DNA of 64,000 nt from Meghimatium bilineatum (GCA_034231615.1 CM067315.1:12424559-12488558); one strand, 5' to 3'; counted from the first letter of the stretch, positions 21,866 through 32,801 are shown. Program-made: numbers and translations. The notes: a model not told the origin generated them from the letters alone.

Positions 21866-23406
21866 AAATCAGCACCTAAAGGGAATTAATACAAACATTT
21901 CGTCATGCCCGTGTTGAGCTTAAGCAATTTTTGGATCTTTTAAACAATTAATTACCATGGTTATATAATCTTTTTGTTTCAGATCGATAAAATGTGCAAA
22001 TTTGTTACAAAATTCTGCATGATGTCATCGTTAGATCTAAATCATATTAATGAGATATAAATATACTTTATTGAACTTTGGACTAGAGTATACACGTTTG
22101 TAAAAATCTTAGTATCTGCATGGGATATAATTTTATTTAGAGTTGTAAATTCACACATAAAAATGTAAAGACAATAAATATTCTGGTATTTAATTATACT
22201 GTATAAATTGTTTGAAGCTTCTTAACAACACAAACTTCTAAGTAATAATATAATATTCAAATATTCTCCCTGGCGGAACCTCATCCTGGCAATGTTTACA
22301 TCACAACGGTTTTGATTGGATGAAAGGAAGCACCGCCCACAAATCTGGGTCACGTACTCAAACCATCAAAACAAGCGTTTCACAGGCTTGGTATCACACA
22401 AACCAGCTGATTTCAGTGACACCAACATCAACGGACCGTATTTCTTGTTCAACGTCTTCAACTTAAAAACTAAACTCGAAAAAGTGAATTTTATGAACTC
22501 AAAATAGCAGTATTTCGACATTTTAAGTTTCACTGTTTTAAGATAATTTTAAACTTATGTGTGTAGTAGGCATCTTATGTCCGTGAAAAAGTATAATTGA
22601 ATGTGTTCTAAGTTTGTTACTTCGCTACAATTTAAGGAACTTAATTATCGTCAACAGGACAGTGCTGGACATATTCTTTAATTTTGACAACTTGAATAAA
22701 TTATTATAAATGTACTTTATTTGAACGTATTCAAGCTAACGTCTGACAGCGATTAACAGGACTCTATATATACCGTGCCTTGTCGTCATAGATACGTCAT
22801 ACCATCAATAACAATATATTGCGCAGTTTTTACAATATTGATTGCTTATGGAATGTTTTAGATTGTAACTAGTGCTTGTAATTGAACTAAGTGTTGATTC
22901 TATGGCTGGATACTGCCTTAACAAACATCTGTGTTTGGTTGTGAGCATGGTTTTGCATGTCAGTGACAAGTAGGCTTACAGGTAACTAATACGACCTATT
23001 TTGTGTCCAGTTTTGATAACTTCCTGATACGAACAGCTGATTTTATTTCACCTGACACGGGATATTAGACTTAATTTTTAATATATTTTATTCGTGTCAG
23101 AAAAGCTTACCTGTGCGCTTATAACGTGAATTGTCAGATTTCAAAGGAGATAATACAATCTTACTAAAGAATTGATGTTGAAATGATATCTGCCATGAGA
23201 CGGGTCCATCTACGTAACCAGAATTATATATTTTTAGCATTAGTTGGTGCTAGGAGACTTTCTCGCCTTGGCATCTTCAATCGAACGATATAAAAAACAG
23301 TTTCCTTGTCGAGTTCCTGCTTATTTCGTTGCGCACAATTATATCTGTGATCCTAAATTGAACATATCGTGTTGTGATTTGGATTGTATTTGGTCGAAAC
23401 GCAGTC
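21866..23406. other. Apparently unique 5' flank of the Sox-like gene
   Basis: About 1.5 kb with none of the dispersed repeats seen elsewhere in the window. This contrast suggests constraint or recent selection against insertions upstream of the gene. It must hold the promoter and 5'UTR. Confidence 0.5.
22764..22782 (+). promoter_or_regulatory. Possible TATA box
   Basis: CTATATATACC lies about 640 bp upstream of the Sox-like ATG in otherwise unique DNA. Position alone is the argument; no initiator is identified. Confidence 0.25.
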
Positions 23407-25377
23407 ATGAATACAAACAGCGGAAATGACCCAATGTTGTCCAGTTTTGTTAGTGATGAATGGTGTAAGTTTCCTTTATCATCTGCTTTCGTCATCCCCG
23501 TTGATGGACTGCTGAGTCCCGATCAACATTTTTCTGATTTAACCGCTATGTGGCCAGAGGAACGTAAACGTGTGTTGTCTGTTAAAATGGAAGAAGATGA
23601 TGATTTTTCTGAATACTCAGTTGCTGAGGATGTTGCGTCCAGAGATGTTGACGGTGGAGATATAGACATGGATGAAACAGCTGTAGGAAGCAACACAACT
23701 GTGATTCATATTAAGAAAGAAATAGAAGATGATAATGAAAGTTGTGATGTAGCTGTAGATAATTCTGACGAGAGCTTTGAATACAAATATGAAGGAATAG
23801 CTGCTCCTATGACTGAATGCGAGGCTAGGAGATTCGTGGAAGAGCGGTTTGAGAAAATTACTTTTGTTCCTAAGTCATGTTTGAGTCAACGAGAAAAGAT
23901 AGAATCGATTTTGGCTAGAAGCGACTGTGATGAATTTTCCGTTGAAACTATTCTTAATTTTGATAAAAAGTGCCTAGAATCGGCTAGGGCCTGTGCTAAG
24001 ATTGTGCAGAATATTCCACAACGATACCGCTGGGAGTGTGTCCAACCTGAGGACATCCCATCATGTTACACAATCGTGGCAGACTGTAAGAAAGCATCTA
24101 ACAGGGATAAGCCACCAAGACCTATGAACGCTTTTATGATTTGGGCTCAGGGTGCACGAAGGTTGATTAACGAACTCTGCCCAAAGATGCAGAATGCATT
24201 GATTAGTGAAGCGCTTGGTTATTACTGGAGACAAAAATCTGATGCATTCAAACAGATCTTCGAACAAGAAAAGATTAAGCTCAGAATGTTTCATAACGTT
24301 GAATTTCCAGAATATAAATACAAACCGAAAACTAAAGTTCAAAAAGCGAAGGAAAAACAACAACTGTCGCTGACCAAAGCTAAAATTAGAGCCTCAGTTA
24401 AACTCGAGAAACTTCGACGAACAGAGGAGACCCCCTCTGGACGCGCAGACACAAACATTCGTCCAAAGAAAATAAAGAACGATTCGGTTAAATATAAGGA
24501 CACTTTTTCCCAGATGGAGTTTGATAAGTCCGCGCGAAAGTCACCAACAAAACCTGAGATAAAGGATATGCTTACACAGAAGATTCTAAATGACAGACTC
24601 TGTAAAGGAACTAATATCATGTGCTCCAAACCGCAGGAATTTGTGTATAGTTCATTCAAACAAATGAGTCCTCTAGAGATGAACATTGTCGATACAGGTG
24701 ATACTGCAGACGAGACAACAAACCGCGATTCTTCTGTGAATATAGACAAGGAAATCAACGGAAAGATCGTGACAACGTCCTCAGTGTTCGATACGCCTGC
24801 AAACACACCCCCTGTTGACGAACAAAATGAAGAGCACCACTCTCCACTTCATTCACAACATATATCACAAACAGTTTCAATCACAGAAACAACTTGTCAT
24901 AGCTCAAACATCAATCAAACGTCACCAAAGTCTTTCCCAGTGGTCTTACATATACAAGAGGACCATAATCGACCAATGATTAGCCTTTTATCAAAACAAA
25001 CAACACGGCCTTTGTCCAATCAAAAACAGCATTCAGTTTTTACATTCGATCAGGATTCTGAAGTTACGGATTGGTTCTTCAATTACATCACGGAGTCCTT
25101 ATCGTCAGAGGAACGCAAAACAAATGCTGTTCCAAAATACACTCATTTTAGCAGTACCACCACAGACGCCAATAATAACAGCAGCGACTTAAACAACAAC
25201 TGCTGTCATGACTCCAATAATAACAACAACTTTGATCTTCAGGATAGTTCTGCTTTCATCAACACAAAACTGCCGCTGTCTCCAAATGAGTGCGGTGATC
25301 TTGACGCATTACTCTTGGATTTAAACTCCCCCTTTCTTAGTGATGCTGACCTGCGTTCAATCCTGAACACATTATGA
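23407..25377 (+). CDS. Divergent, intronless Sox-family HMG-box protein
   Basis: A 656-residue predicted nuclear DNA-binding regulator. The ATG at 23407 is the first after an in-frame stop at 23359; a GTG at 23374 is not a credible start. Residues 1-60 are mixed. Residues 61-130 are strongly acidic and contain two psi-K-x-E sumoylation-type sites (V-K-M-E, I-K-K-E). Residues about 234-310 form a Sox-type HMG box with the hallmark R-P-M-N-A-F-M-I-W, the A-L-G-x-x-W-R helix segment and P-E-Y-K-Y-K-P at the end. A long basic stretch (311-350) follows, then a Ser/Thr/Asn/Gln-rich region. The last 26 residues (L-L-L-D-L-N... L-R-S-I-L) look like an acidic-hydrophobic activation tail. W-A-Q-G-A-R-R after the core is nearest to group E boxes, but the middle of the box is very divergent and I cannot assign a group. 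The box is uninterrupted by introns, which could mean a retrogene. Confidence 0.9.
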   Translation: MNTNSGNDPMLSSFVSDEWCKFPLSSAFVIPVDGLLSPDQHFSDLTAMWPEERKRVLSVKMEEDDDFSEYSVAEDVASRDVDGGDIDMDETAVGSNTTVIHIKKEIEDDNESCDVAVDNSDESFEYKYEGIAAPMTECEARRFVEERFEKITFVPKSCLSQREKIESILARSDCDEFSVETILNFDKKCLESARACAKIVQNIPQRYRWECVQPEDIPSCYTIVADCKKASNRDKPPRPMNAFMIWAQGARRLINELCPKMQNALISEALGYYWRQKSDAFKQIFEQEKIKLRMFHNVEFPEYKYKPKTKVQKAKEKQQLSLTKAKIRASVKLEKLRRTEETPSGRADTNIRPKKIKNDSVKYKDTFSQMEFDKSARKSPTKPEIKDMLTQKILNDRLCKGTNIMCSKPQEFVYSSFKQMSPLEMNIVDTGDTADETTNRDSSVNIDKEINGKIVTTSSVFDTPANTPPVDEQNEEHHSPLHSQHISQTVSITETTCHSSNINQTSPKSFPVVLHIQEDHNRPMISLLSKQTTRPLSNQKQHSVFTFDQDSEVTDWFFNYITESLSSEERKTNAVPKYTHFSSTTTDANNNSSDLNNNCCHDSNNNNNFDLQDSSAFINTKLPLSPNECGDLDALLLDLNSPFLSDADLRSILNTL

Positions 25378-25554
25378 CAATTACAACATACTTAATTTGT
25401 TATGTAATGCATACTTATATAGGCATACACAATTTGTTATATTTACCGTTAAGAAATCATAACGCAAGAAGCTATTTAACAGATTAATAATTCAATATTT
25501 GTCCCAACTTATGGCGGTACACTCCTGGAATTTCCCATAGGAGTTTGTCTCATA
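25378..25554 (+). other. Sox-like 3' flank
   Basis: Probable 3'UTR. There is no AATAAA in this stretch; the first one to the right (25771) lies inside a SINE. Confidence 0.4.
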
Positions 25555-26072
25555 ATGACTGTCTATAATTATGTCAACAATATTTTGCGAGTTTTTGACC
25601 CCCTCCGCTCCCATCTAATGAATAACTGTCAAAAATTCATGCAACCTCCCTGTATAATTATTTCTTTTAATATTGTCATACCCCCAATGTTTAGCAGAAA
25701 AAATACTAAAAATTTACATGTTTCATATATATATATCCGAAGACGGATACAGCAGACCATTTGTGCAAATAAAACGGCTACATAACGTACTTCCATTCTC
25801 TGGAATACATCCTTCTTCAGAAAATCTTCTAGGATAATGATCCTGCAACAAGAGAGATCCAGTGAGAGTTTGAGAATGAACGCTGAAGAATATATTAAGA
25901 GAAATGTTTCAAATTCAAACAACTTAACTGGTTTATAAAAACATTCTTGATGTCTACTTTTTTCAAACTCTTTCCCTTGCCATATGGCCTATATGTCAAG
26001 CAATTTCAGACCACATTCCCCTCCCCCACCCCCTCAATTGTTGACGTAATTTATGTACAGTTCCCGTATATT
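25555..26072. mobile_element. MITE family 1 (TIR GACTGTCYATAAATTA), SINE-interrupted copy
   Basis: Left end 'GACTGTCTATAATTATGTCA' (25558), right end inverted 'GACGTAATTTATGTACAGTT' (26043-26062). The inner part aligns with copies at 27589-27896, 31848-32342 and 34908-35252. A short SINE sits at 25737-25903 beside an ATGTTTCA sequence on both sides. Confidence 0.65.
25737..25903 (+). mobile_element. Short (GAA)n-tailed SINE
   Basis: In SINE sense: starts CCGAAGACGGATAC, has 'GTGCAAATAAAACGGC', an imperfect hairpin centre, and ends 'GAATGAACGCTGAAGAA'. It carries an AATAAA about 390 bp downstream of the Sox-like stop codon on the same strand, so it could supply a poly(A) signal. Confidence 0.85.
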
Positions 26073-26185
26073 ACATGGATACGGATGAGATGAACTGAGA
26101 TGAACGTCTAACTCGACAGGAGAACAAGGAAGAACAATGAAGAATACCAGATATTCCGTATTCTACTTTTTATCTCCGTCAAACT

Positions 26186-27440
26186 GTTAGATCGCAGGAT
26201 GTCAGTGTTAGATCGCTGGATGTCAGTGTTAGGTCGCTGGATGTCAGTGTTAGGTCGCTGGATGTCAGTGTTAGGTCGCTGGATGTCAGTGTTAGGTCGC
26301 TGAATGTTAGTGTTAGATCGCTGGATGTCAGTGTTAGGTCGCTTGATGTCAGTGTTAGATCGATGGATGTCAGTGTTAGATCGCTGGATGTCAGTGTTAG
26401 ATCGCTGGATGTCAGTGTTAGGTCGCTGGATGTCAGTGTTAGATCGCTGGATGTCAGTGTTAGGTCGCTGGATGTTAGTGTTAGATCGCTGGATGTCAGT
26501 GTTAGATCGCTGGATGTTAGTGTTAGATCGCTGGATGTCAGTGTTAGATCGCTGGATGTCAGTGTTAGGTCGCAGGATGTCAGTGTTAGGTCGCTGGATG
26601 TCAGTGTTAGGTCGCTGGATGTCAGTGTTAGGTCGCTGGATGTCAGTGTTAGATCGCTGGATGTCAGTGTTAGGTCGCTGAATGTTAGTGTTAGATCGCT
26701 GGATGTCAGTGTTAGATCGCTGGATGTCAGTGTTAGGTCGCAGGATGTCAGTGTTAGGTCGCTGGATGTCAGTGTTAGGTCGCTGGATGTCAGTGTTAGG
26801 TCGCTGGATGTCAGTGTTAGATCGCTGGATGTCAGTGTTAGGTCGCTGGATGTTAGTGTTAGGTCGCTGAATGTTAGTGTTAGATCGCTGGATGTCAGTG
26901 TTAGATCGCTGGATGTCAGTGTTAGGTCGCTGAATGTTAGTGTTAGATCGCTGGATGTCAGTGTTAGATCGCTGGATGTCAGTGTTAGGTCGCAGGATGT
27001 CAGTGTTAGGTCGCTGGATGTCAGTGTTAGGTCGCTGGATGTCAGTGTTAGGTCGCTGGATGTCAGTGTTAGATCGCTGTATGATGATGATGATATCGAC
27101 TGTATATCGACCTGTTAGATCGCAGGATGTCGTCGACCTGTTAGATCGCAGGATGTCAGTGTTAGGTCGCTGGATGTCAGTGTTAGATCGCTGGATGTCA
27201 GTGTTAGGTCGCTGAATGTTAGTGTTAGATCGCTGGATGTCAGTGTTAGATCGCTGGATGTCAGTGTTAGGTCGCAGGATGTCAGTGTTAGGTCGCTGGA
27301 TGTCAGTGTTAGGTCGCTGGATGTCAGTGTTAGGTCGCTGGATGTCAGTGTTAGGTCGCTGTATGATGATGATGATATCGACTGTATATCGACCTGTTAG
27401 ATCGCAGGATGTCGTCGACCTGTTAGATCGCAGGATGTCT
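26186..27440. repeat. 21-bp minisatellite, about 55-60 units with higher-order blocks
   Basis: Units GATGTCAGTGTTAGGTCGCT plus G. Variants (GTTAGATCG, GAATGTTAG, CAGGATG) recur in the same order. A non-standard block starting 'TGTATGATGATGATGATATC' occurs twice, near 27078 and 27360, about 282 bp apart, so a block of roughly 13 units was duplicated. Both strands are open over long distances because 21 is a multiple of three. I treat these reading frames as non-coding. Confidence 0.97.
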
Positions 27441-27535
27441 TTGGCAAAAGGAATGCGTTCTGTCATAGTTTACATCTTGGTTGTGATATGTCTTTCTACC
27501 TGATACATCCGATTTCAACCTGGTATTTGTGGTCT
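27437..27535 (+). mobile_element. Long SINE fragment
   Basis: 'GGAATGCGTTCTGTCATAGT' to 'ACATCCGATTTCAACCTGG' matches the head part of the long SINE, here following directly on the 21-bp array. Confidence 0.6.
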
Positions 27536-27588
27536 ATTTTAGTTTTGTGATAGATGTTAGATAACATCACTCTCAACCCTTCTTAGGA

Positions 27589-27896
27589 GCTGCATATAAA
27601 TTGAATCAACAATTGGGGGGGTGGGGGTGAAAAATGTTTACGTCAAAGTACTAATTATATACACCAATCCGATTGTTTGAATATGAAACATTTGTATAAA
27701 AATGGGAAAGAAATCATGCAATTCTCTCATACTTTGTCTGTTTAAATACTTTAAAACATTTGTTGACTTAATTGAACAACAAAACAAAAAGTGGGAGAGG
27801 ATAGCATTCCTTCAATAATGCTTTAAATTCTTGACAGTTTTTCACAAAGGAGGACTTGGTGGAGCAAAATTCGTTACGTAATATATGGACCTCTCC
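27589..27896. mobile_element. MITE family 1, uninterrupted copy
   Basis: Left end 'TGCATATAAATTGAATCAAC', right end 'GTTACGTAATATATGGACC' inverted. It keeps the ATGTTTCA site (minus strand, 27684-27691) at which two other copies carry SINEs, so it serves as an empty-site reference. Confidence 0.6.
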
Positions 27897-27911
27897 ATAG
27901 TCGTCTCCTCA

Positions 27912-29018
27912 CAGCATAGCTGAACTTCACTAGCCCCCATATATACGCACACAATATCTCACATCAGCATAGCTGGACTTCACTAGCCCCCATATAAACA
28001 CACACAATATCTCACATCAGCGTAGCTGGACTTCACTAGCCCCCATATAAATACACACAATATCTCACATCAGCGTAGCTGGACTTCACTAGCCCCCATA
28101 TAAACACACACAATATCTCACATCAGCATAGCTGGACTTCACTAGCCCCTATAAAAACACACACAGTATTTCACATCAGCATAGCTGGACTTCACTAGCC
28201 CTTATATAAACACACACAATATCTCACATCAGCGTAGCTGGACTTCACTAGCCCCTATATAAACACACACAATATCTCACATCAGCGTAGCTGGACTTCA
28301 ATAGCCCCTATATAAACACACACAATATCTCACATCAGCATAGCTGGACTTCACTAGCCCCTATATAAACACACACAATATCTCACATCAGCGTAGCTGG
28401 ACTTCACTAGCCCCCATATAAACACACACAATATCTCACATCAGCGTAGCTGGACTTCACTGGCCCCTATATAAACACACACAATATCTCACATCAGCGT
28501 AGCTGGACTTCACTAGCCCCTATATAAACACACACAATATCGCACATCAGCGTAGCTGGACTTCACTAGCCCCTTTATAAACACACAAAATATCTCACAT
28601 CAGCGTAGCTGGACTTCACTAGCCCCCATATAAACACACACAATATCTCACATCAGCGTAGCTGGACTTCACTGGCCCCTATATAAACACACACAATATC
28701 TCACATCAGCGTAGCTGGACTTCACTAGCCCCCATATAAACACACACACTTTCTCACAACAGCGTAGCTGGACTTCACTAGCCCCCATTTAAACACACAC
28801 AATATCTCACATCAGCATATCTGGACTTCACTAGCCCCCATATAAACACACACAATATCTCACATCAGCATATCTGGACTTCACTACCCCCCCCCCCCAT
28901 ATAAACGCACACAATATCTCACATGAGCATAGCTGGACTTCACTAGCCCCCATATAAACACACACAATATCTCACATCAGCATATCTGGACTTCACTAGC
29001 CCCCATATAAACGCACAT
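27912..29018. repeat. 53-bp minisatellite, about 21 units, TATA-like box in most units
   Basis: Units contain CTATATAAACACACACAATA, then TCTCACATCAGCGTAGCTGG and ACTTCACTAGCCCC. Length variants of 52-53 bp arise in the C run, with one expanded to CCCCCCCCCC near 28887-28899. Confidence 0.96.
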
Positions 29019-29360
29019 AAACGGTTACTTATGTGTTTTCACCTGTCAGAGAAAATGTATCCAAGCTAGCGATTTTCAAACCTGATGTGTGTGTTACGAT
29101 GACGCTCATAGGCTGTTTACTTTTCATTGTCCATGCTTCACACGTAAAATAGTGGATTGATAGTTTGACTTTGAGATTTGGCATACGGATTAGTTAAGTT
29201 AGAGATTGTAAGGACAGGTGTGTGGTTTCATTTAAAGAAAGCTGTTCATGTCTCGGCTGTCACCAAAAGAGGGATGGTTTAGCTATTGGTAAACATTTCG
29301 CTAGACATATAAAAGCAAGTTGTATCGTTCTTATCCTAGTGTTGTTTTTTTATGTATACA
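29019..29360. other. Spacer, nothing firm
   Basis: No supported gene. The right part may belong to the Penelope-like fragment that follows. Confidence 0.3.
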
Positions 29361-29455
29361 TGTATGTTATTCTTGTTCAAAGCCTTTCGGTCGAAACGTC
29401 GATTTGTATGTGTGTTTCACGTTATTAGCAAAATTTAATTACCCCGTTTCATGCT
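29361..29455 (+). mobile_element. Penelope-like terminal fragment
   Basis: Hairpin core 'AAAGCCTTTCGGTCGAAACG' at 29380-29399, followed by 'CACGTTATTAGCAAAATTTA', which pairs with the inverted copy at 16150-16262. Confidence 0.65.
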
Positions 29456-30600
29456 GTACCTGGTGAAACCATATTCTTGTATAGATACATCCAGAGTACT
29501 TATCACACATAGCATCAATTATCTTGGCCGATCCGTGATTTGTGTAGCCAACCAATGAAAAGTCGGATCAGCCAAGATGTGTTATACAGAGCGGGGCAAT
29601 ATCTGCAGAAGAATGTGGCTCAAGTAGTCGTTTCGACAATTTTAATATAGCGAGGCTGAACTAGTGATTTCATGCACGATCGTCTACTATATAAGACCCA
29701 CTGGCTAATAAGAAATCAAGCCTTCTTAGTGGCGCATTCAGTCATAATTGTCATTGGGCTCTATGATCATATTTTGTGTGATATTCAATAAAAAGTCAAA
29801 GTAGTCGAATCAGTCATTCGGGGACAGGATTTCGATGGCGTTCATTATACTGAAAAAATCTGCAGCAGGATTCTGCCCTAGTCAGCATCGTAGGGTCCTG
29901 ACTACGATTGATCCTGCCCACAAGTAAATATGTTGTGGTGGGTGGGAAGAGCAACAATGACGTGAAAGGTTCAGTAGTGGTCTTTCATACCTATGTTCGA
30001 ATCTCTAGCTGAAGCCATGTATCAAAAGTTTGTGGTCTCTAATGTTCGAATCTCTAGCCGAAGTGATTTATCAATATTTTGTGGTCTCTAATGTTTTAAT
30101 CTCTAGCCGAAGTAATATGAAATGGCCCATGATAGTTGAGTAGGTTTCTAGATGTATCAAAAGAACATACCACCACCTTACTTTTCCTTATTGGAGATTG
30201 CCTGCAATTGATAACTGACCTGTGTTCTGACAGGTTTTACTTTACCTATATCATGTTTCCTTCTTACCTGTATATCTAACTAACTCTTGCGTTCTTCAAA
30301 AATTACCTTGAAGTAAAGACTAAATCAATAGCATAATCACACTATATTATTAACAAAGTTGTCTTGTCTTTTTATATGTCCAAAATATTGCGATATTTCC
30401 TCTAATACTGTTTTCCTACACAGTGTTTCCATGGTCTCATTATGTTCTCAATATTTGTGAAGTTACCCCTTATATACATCCATATTTCAAATTTGTAAAT
30501 ACTGTTTTTTGTCTGTGTATGAGCAGGAGATAACCAAATCCTTCTAGTGATATAATGAAGAAGGCTCTGTGAACTAGTTACACACATCATACATCTTGAC
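29456..30600. other. Mostly unannotated DNA with one hairpin
   Basis: An imperfect inverted repeat ATCTTGGCCGATCCG / CGGATCAGCCAAGAT at 29522-29579 is the only structure seen. Three related lines of 'TCTAATGTTCGAATCTCTAG' near 29990-30110 form a short degenerate repeat. Confidence 0.4.
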
Positions 30601-30604
30601 TGAT

Positions 30605-30665
30605 TCTACTATTTATTAGTAGCGTATCATATTCAGGACATAGCCTTCAACCCAGCATTTTTTTG
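30605..30665 (-). mobile_element. tRNA-SINE tail fragment
   Basis: 'TAGCGTATCATATTCAGGAC' is the reverse complement of the end of the SINE at 20411-20785. Confidence 0.55.
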
Positions 30666-30704
30666 AAATCACTCTACTTTTTATAGGTTTGCAAAACAAA
30701 CTGA

Positions 30705-31170
30705 GTTATGTTATGTTATGTTGCTCCACGGCCATATGCGGCGCATAGGGCAGAAACCATAGCTTTCCATTTCTGTCTTTGTGTTGCCACGACTTTCAAT
30801 TCTTGCGTGTTGTTTAGGTTCATTGACATGCCTTCTCTATTAATGGTTCTTCGTAGAGTTTCTCTAGGTCTCCCTCTTCTTCTTACTCCGGGTGGCACCC
30901 AATATAGTGACTGCTGGGGAATTCTTAGGCTGTTCATTCTGAGAACATGGCCGATGTAAGTCCAACGCCTTTGTCTAATGAAGGAAGATATATAGTTTTG
31001 TTTGCTTTCCTCTCTTATAGTAGAGTTAGATTTAAAGTCACTCCACTTAACATTCAGAATGGTACGTAGGCGTTTGTTTTCGAAGGAGTCTAGTCCCTTA
31101 TCTGTGGCTTTTGTGGCTTTCCAACTTTCGTATCCACATGATAGAATAGGGATGATATGGAGTTAAAAAC
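30705..31170 (-). pseudogene. LINE C-terminal fragment, A-L-C-A-A-Y family
   Basis: Nearly identical to 5450-5830 over the shared part and extends further: C-G-Y-E-S-W-K-A, N-V-K-W-S-D-F-K, W-T-Y-I-G-H-V-L-R-M-N-S-L. It ends A-L-C-A-A-Y-G-R. Confidence 0.82.
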
Positions 31171-31324
31171 TGAGTAAAGGGACCAATTAAAATCACGAAC
31201 CAATCGTATCAGCCAAGATAAGTGATGGTGTAGCTGACACTTTGGCATAACCTGTATCTAGAGTTTAGCCATCTATGAGCAGACAGGAGAAATGTTCTGA
31301 CAAAATTTTTTTTTACATTTCTTA

Positions 31325-31480
31325 CAAGAGTCAATCAATCAAGTGCCATGCCGAAAGGCGTAGGCGATCATGTTTCTCCACAACTCTCTGTCTCTTGTGT
31401 TGTCAATAAGCTCACTTGGTGAACGTCTCCCGTGCCATAATACTAGTCCATCAAGTAACTAATCTCTTTAACAGGAGTCA
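31325..31480 (-). pseudogene. LINE 3'-end fragment, D-R-E-L-W-R family
   Basis: Second copy of the segment at 15890-15985, including 'CGATCATGTTTCTCCACAAC'. Confidence 0.55.
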
Positions 31481-31847
31481 CCATTATAAAAATATCGTCT
31501 TCGCAAATTTCGCCTAAGCTGCAGTGTCTGTGAACCGCAGTAATTTTCGTTAAGAAACAGATTGAGTCAGTAATGAGTGTTGACCGAGAATACAAAGACG
31601 GGAGGTCTTAACAAAACAAACTGGCGTACTAGAGTAACGCAGTTAACTAGGCAGACTACAAAATAAATGTATTATCATAATCTAAGGCGTTCCGACACGT
31701 ACATTTAGCAATTAAAGAAAATAGGCCAAGTTCAAGCAAATAAATTTCAAGACGCAATCTGTCCCTAGCTTTGATATTGTAGAAACCCAGTGCCCTAGGT
31801 ATGATTCATTTTTAAGGAGGGGGGGTCGGGCGGGGTTATCTTTAAAG

Positions 31848-32342
31848 ATGGCCATTCGATAATTTTCGTGGGGAAATTTGAAGACCAATTTTGTGAAAAT
31901 TCTCTAGGAAGGGGTATTTTTTTTACCGACCTTTTGGCTAAGTTCGTAATCCTAAAAGTCATGTTTAGATCTGTTCACATCAAGCTTGCTATCAACTACG
32001 CCACCAAGCTCCTCATTTTTGGAGAGAAAAAAATGTTTCATCTTCAGCGTTCATTCCCAACTGCCCCCCCCCCCCGATCTCTCTTGTAGCAGGACAGTGG
32101 TCCTACCAGATTTCCAGCAAGATGTAATCCAGAGAATGGGAATTATCCAATAGCCCGACACATCCTCTTCGGCAGCAACAAAAATGTTTCAAGTTCAAAC
32201 AATTTAATTGTTGTATAAAAGAGTATTGTTGATGTCAACTTTTGTCGATCGGATCTCTCCCATGTCAGCAGCTGTTCCATGTTCCAGACCCCCCCCCTCA
32301 CCACTCCCACAAATTGTTCACGTAATTTATGGAGAGCCCTTC
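31848..32342. mobile_element. MITE family 1, SINE-interrupted copy
   Basis: Left end 'GCCATTCGATAATTTTCGTG', right end 'CACGTAATTTATGGAGAGCC' inverted. Carries the short SINE 32041-32179 at the same internal ATGTTTCA site as the 25.6-kb copy, but in the opposite orientation. Confidence 0.6.
32041..32179 (-). mobile_element. Short (GAA)n-tailed SINE with target duplication
   Basis: Flanked by AAAAATGTTTCA at 32029-32040 and 32180-32191, a 12-bp target duplication. The hairpin core is degraded by a C-run expansion (32064-32074). Confidence 0.85.
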
Positions 32343-32355
32343 ATAGCACAAACTC

Positions 32356-32613
32356 TGTTCACTCTAAGAATGAAGTGGGTCAGTACTTCTGATTGGTTGT
32401 TGGACGCAGAACGCATTAATCGATTGTTAAGTGCCCAATAATATTGTTTTTAAATTTCCTTTTTCAATATTTTTTAATGTTTAAATATTGTTTTTAATTT
32501 TCAAATGTTTGAAATAATATTGTATTTACATGTCATCCAACTGTTTAAAAGTCACCCGTTATTGCGGAGTAATATGGGGTGTGTTTTGACCCACTTCATT
32601 CTTAGAGTGAACA
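32356..32613. mobile_element. 258-bp MITE with 27-bp perfect TIRs
   Basis: TGTTCACTCTAAGAATGAAG... at 32356-32382 is the exact reverse complement of 32587-32613. The interior is AT-rich and non-coding. No second copy in the window and no clear target duplication; the superfamily is not assigned. Confidence 0.88.
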
Positions 32614-32801
32614 ATACAACTCTGAGCTACGCAGTTAACTCTCAAAGTCCCAGTCAGGTGTTAATTACGTGATTTTTGTACTTTTCCATAGCGGTAGCAC
32701 TTTCTCTATCATTGCTAATCATTTCTATTATTGTATTATTTTTTTAAATATCTATTCTGCATCTATTCTATATTTATTATTTTATATCTATCACTGTTTG
32801 T

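Noticed and set aside
26108-27466. 452-codon minus-strand frame (I-Q-R-P-N-T-D repeat) and opposing + frames
   Set aside because: Generated by a 21-bp satellite that is open in several frames on both strands; no flanking coding signals.
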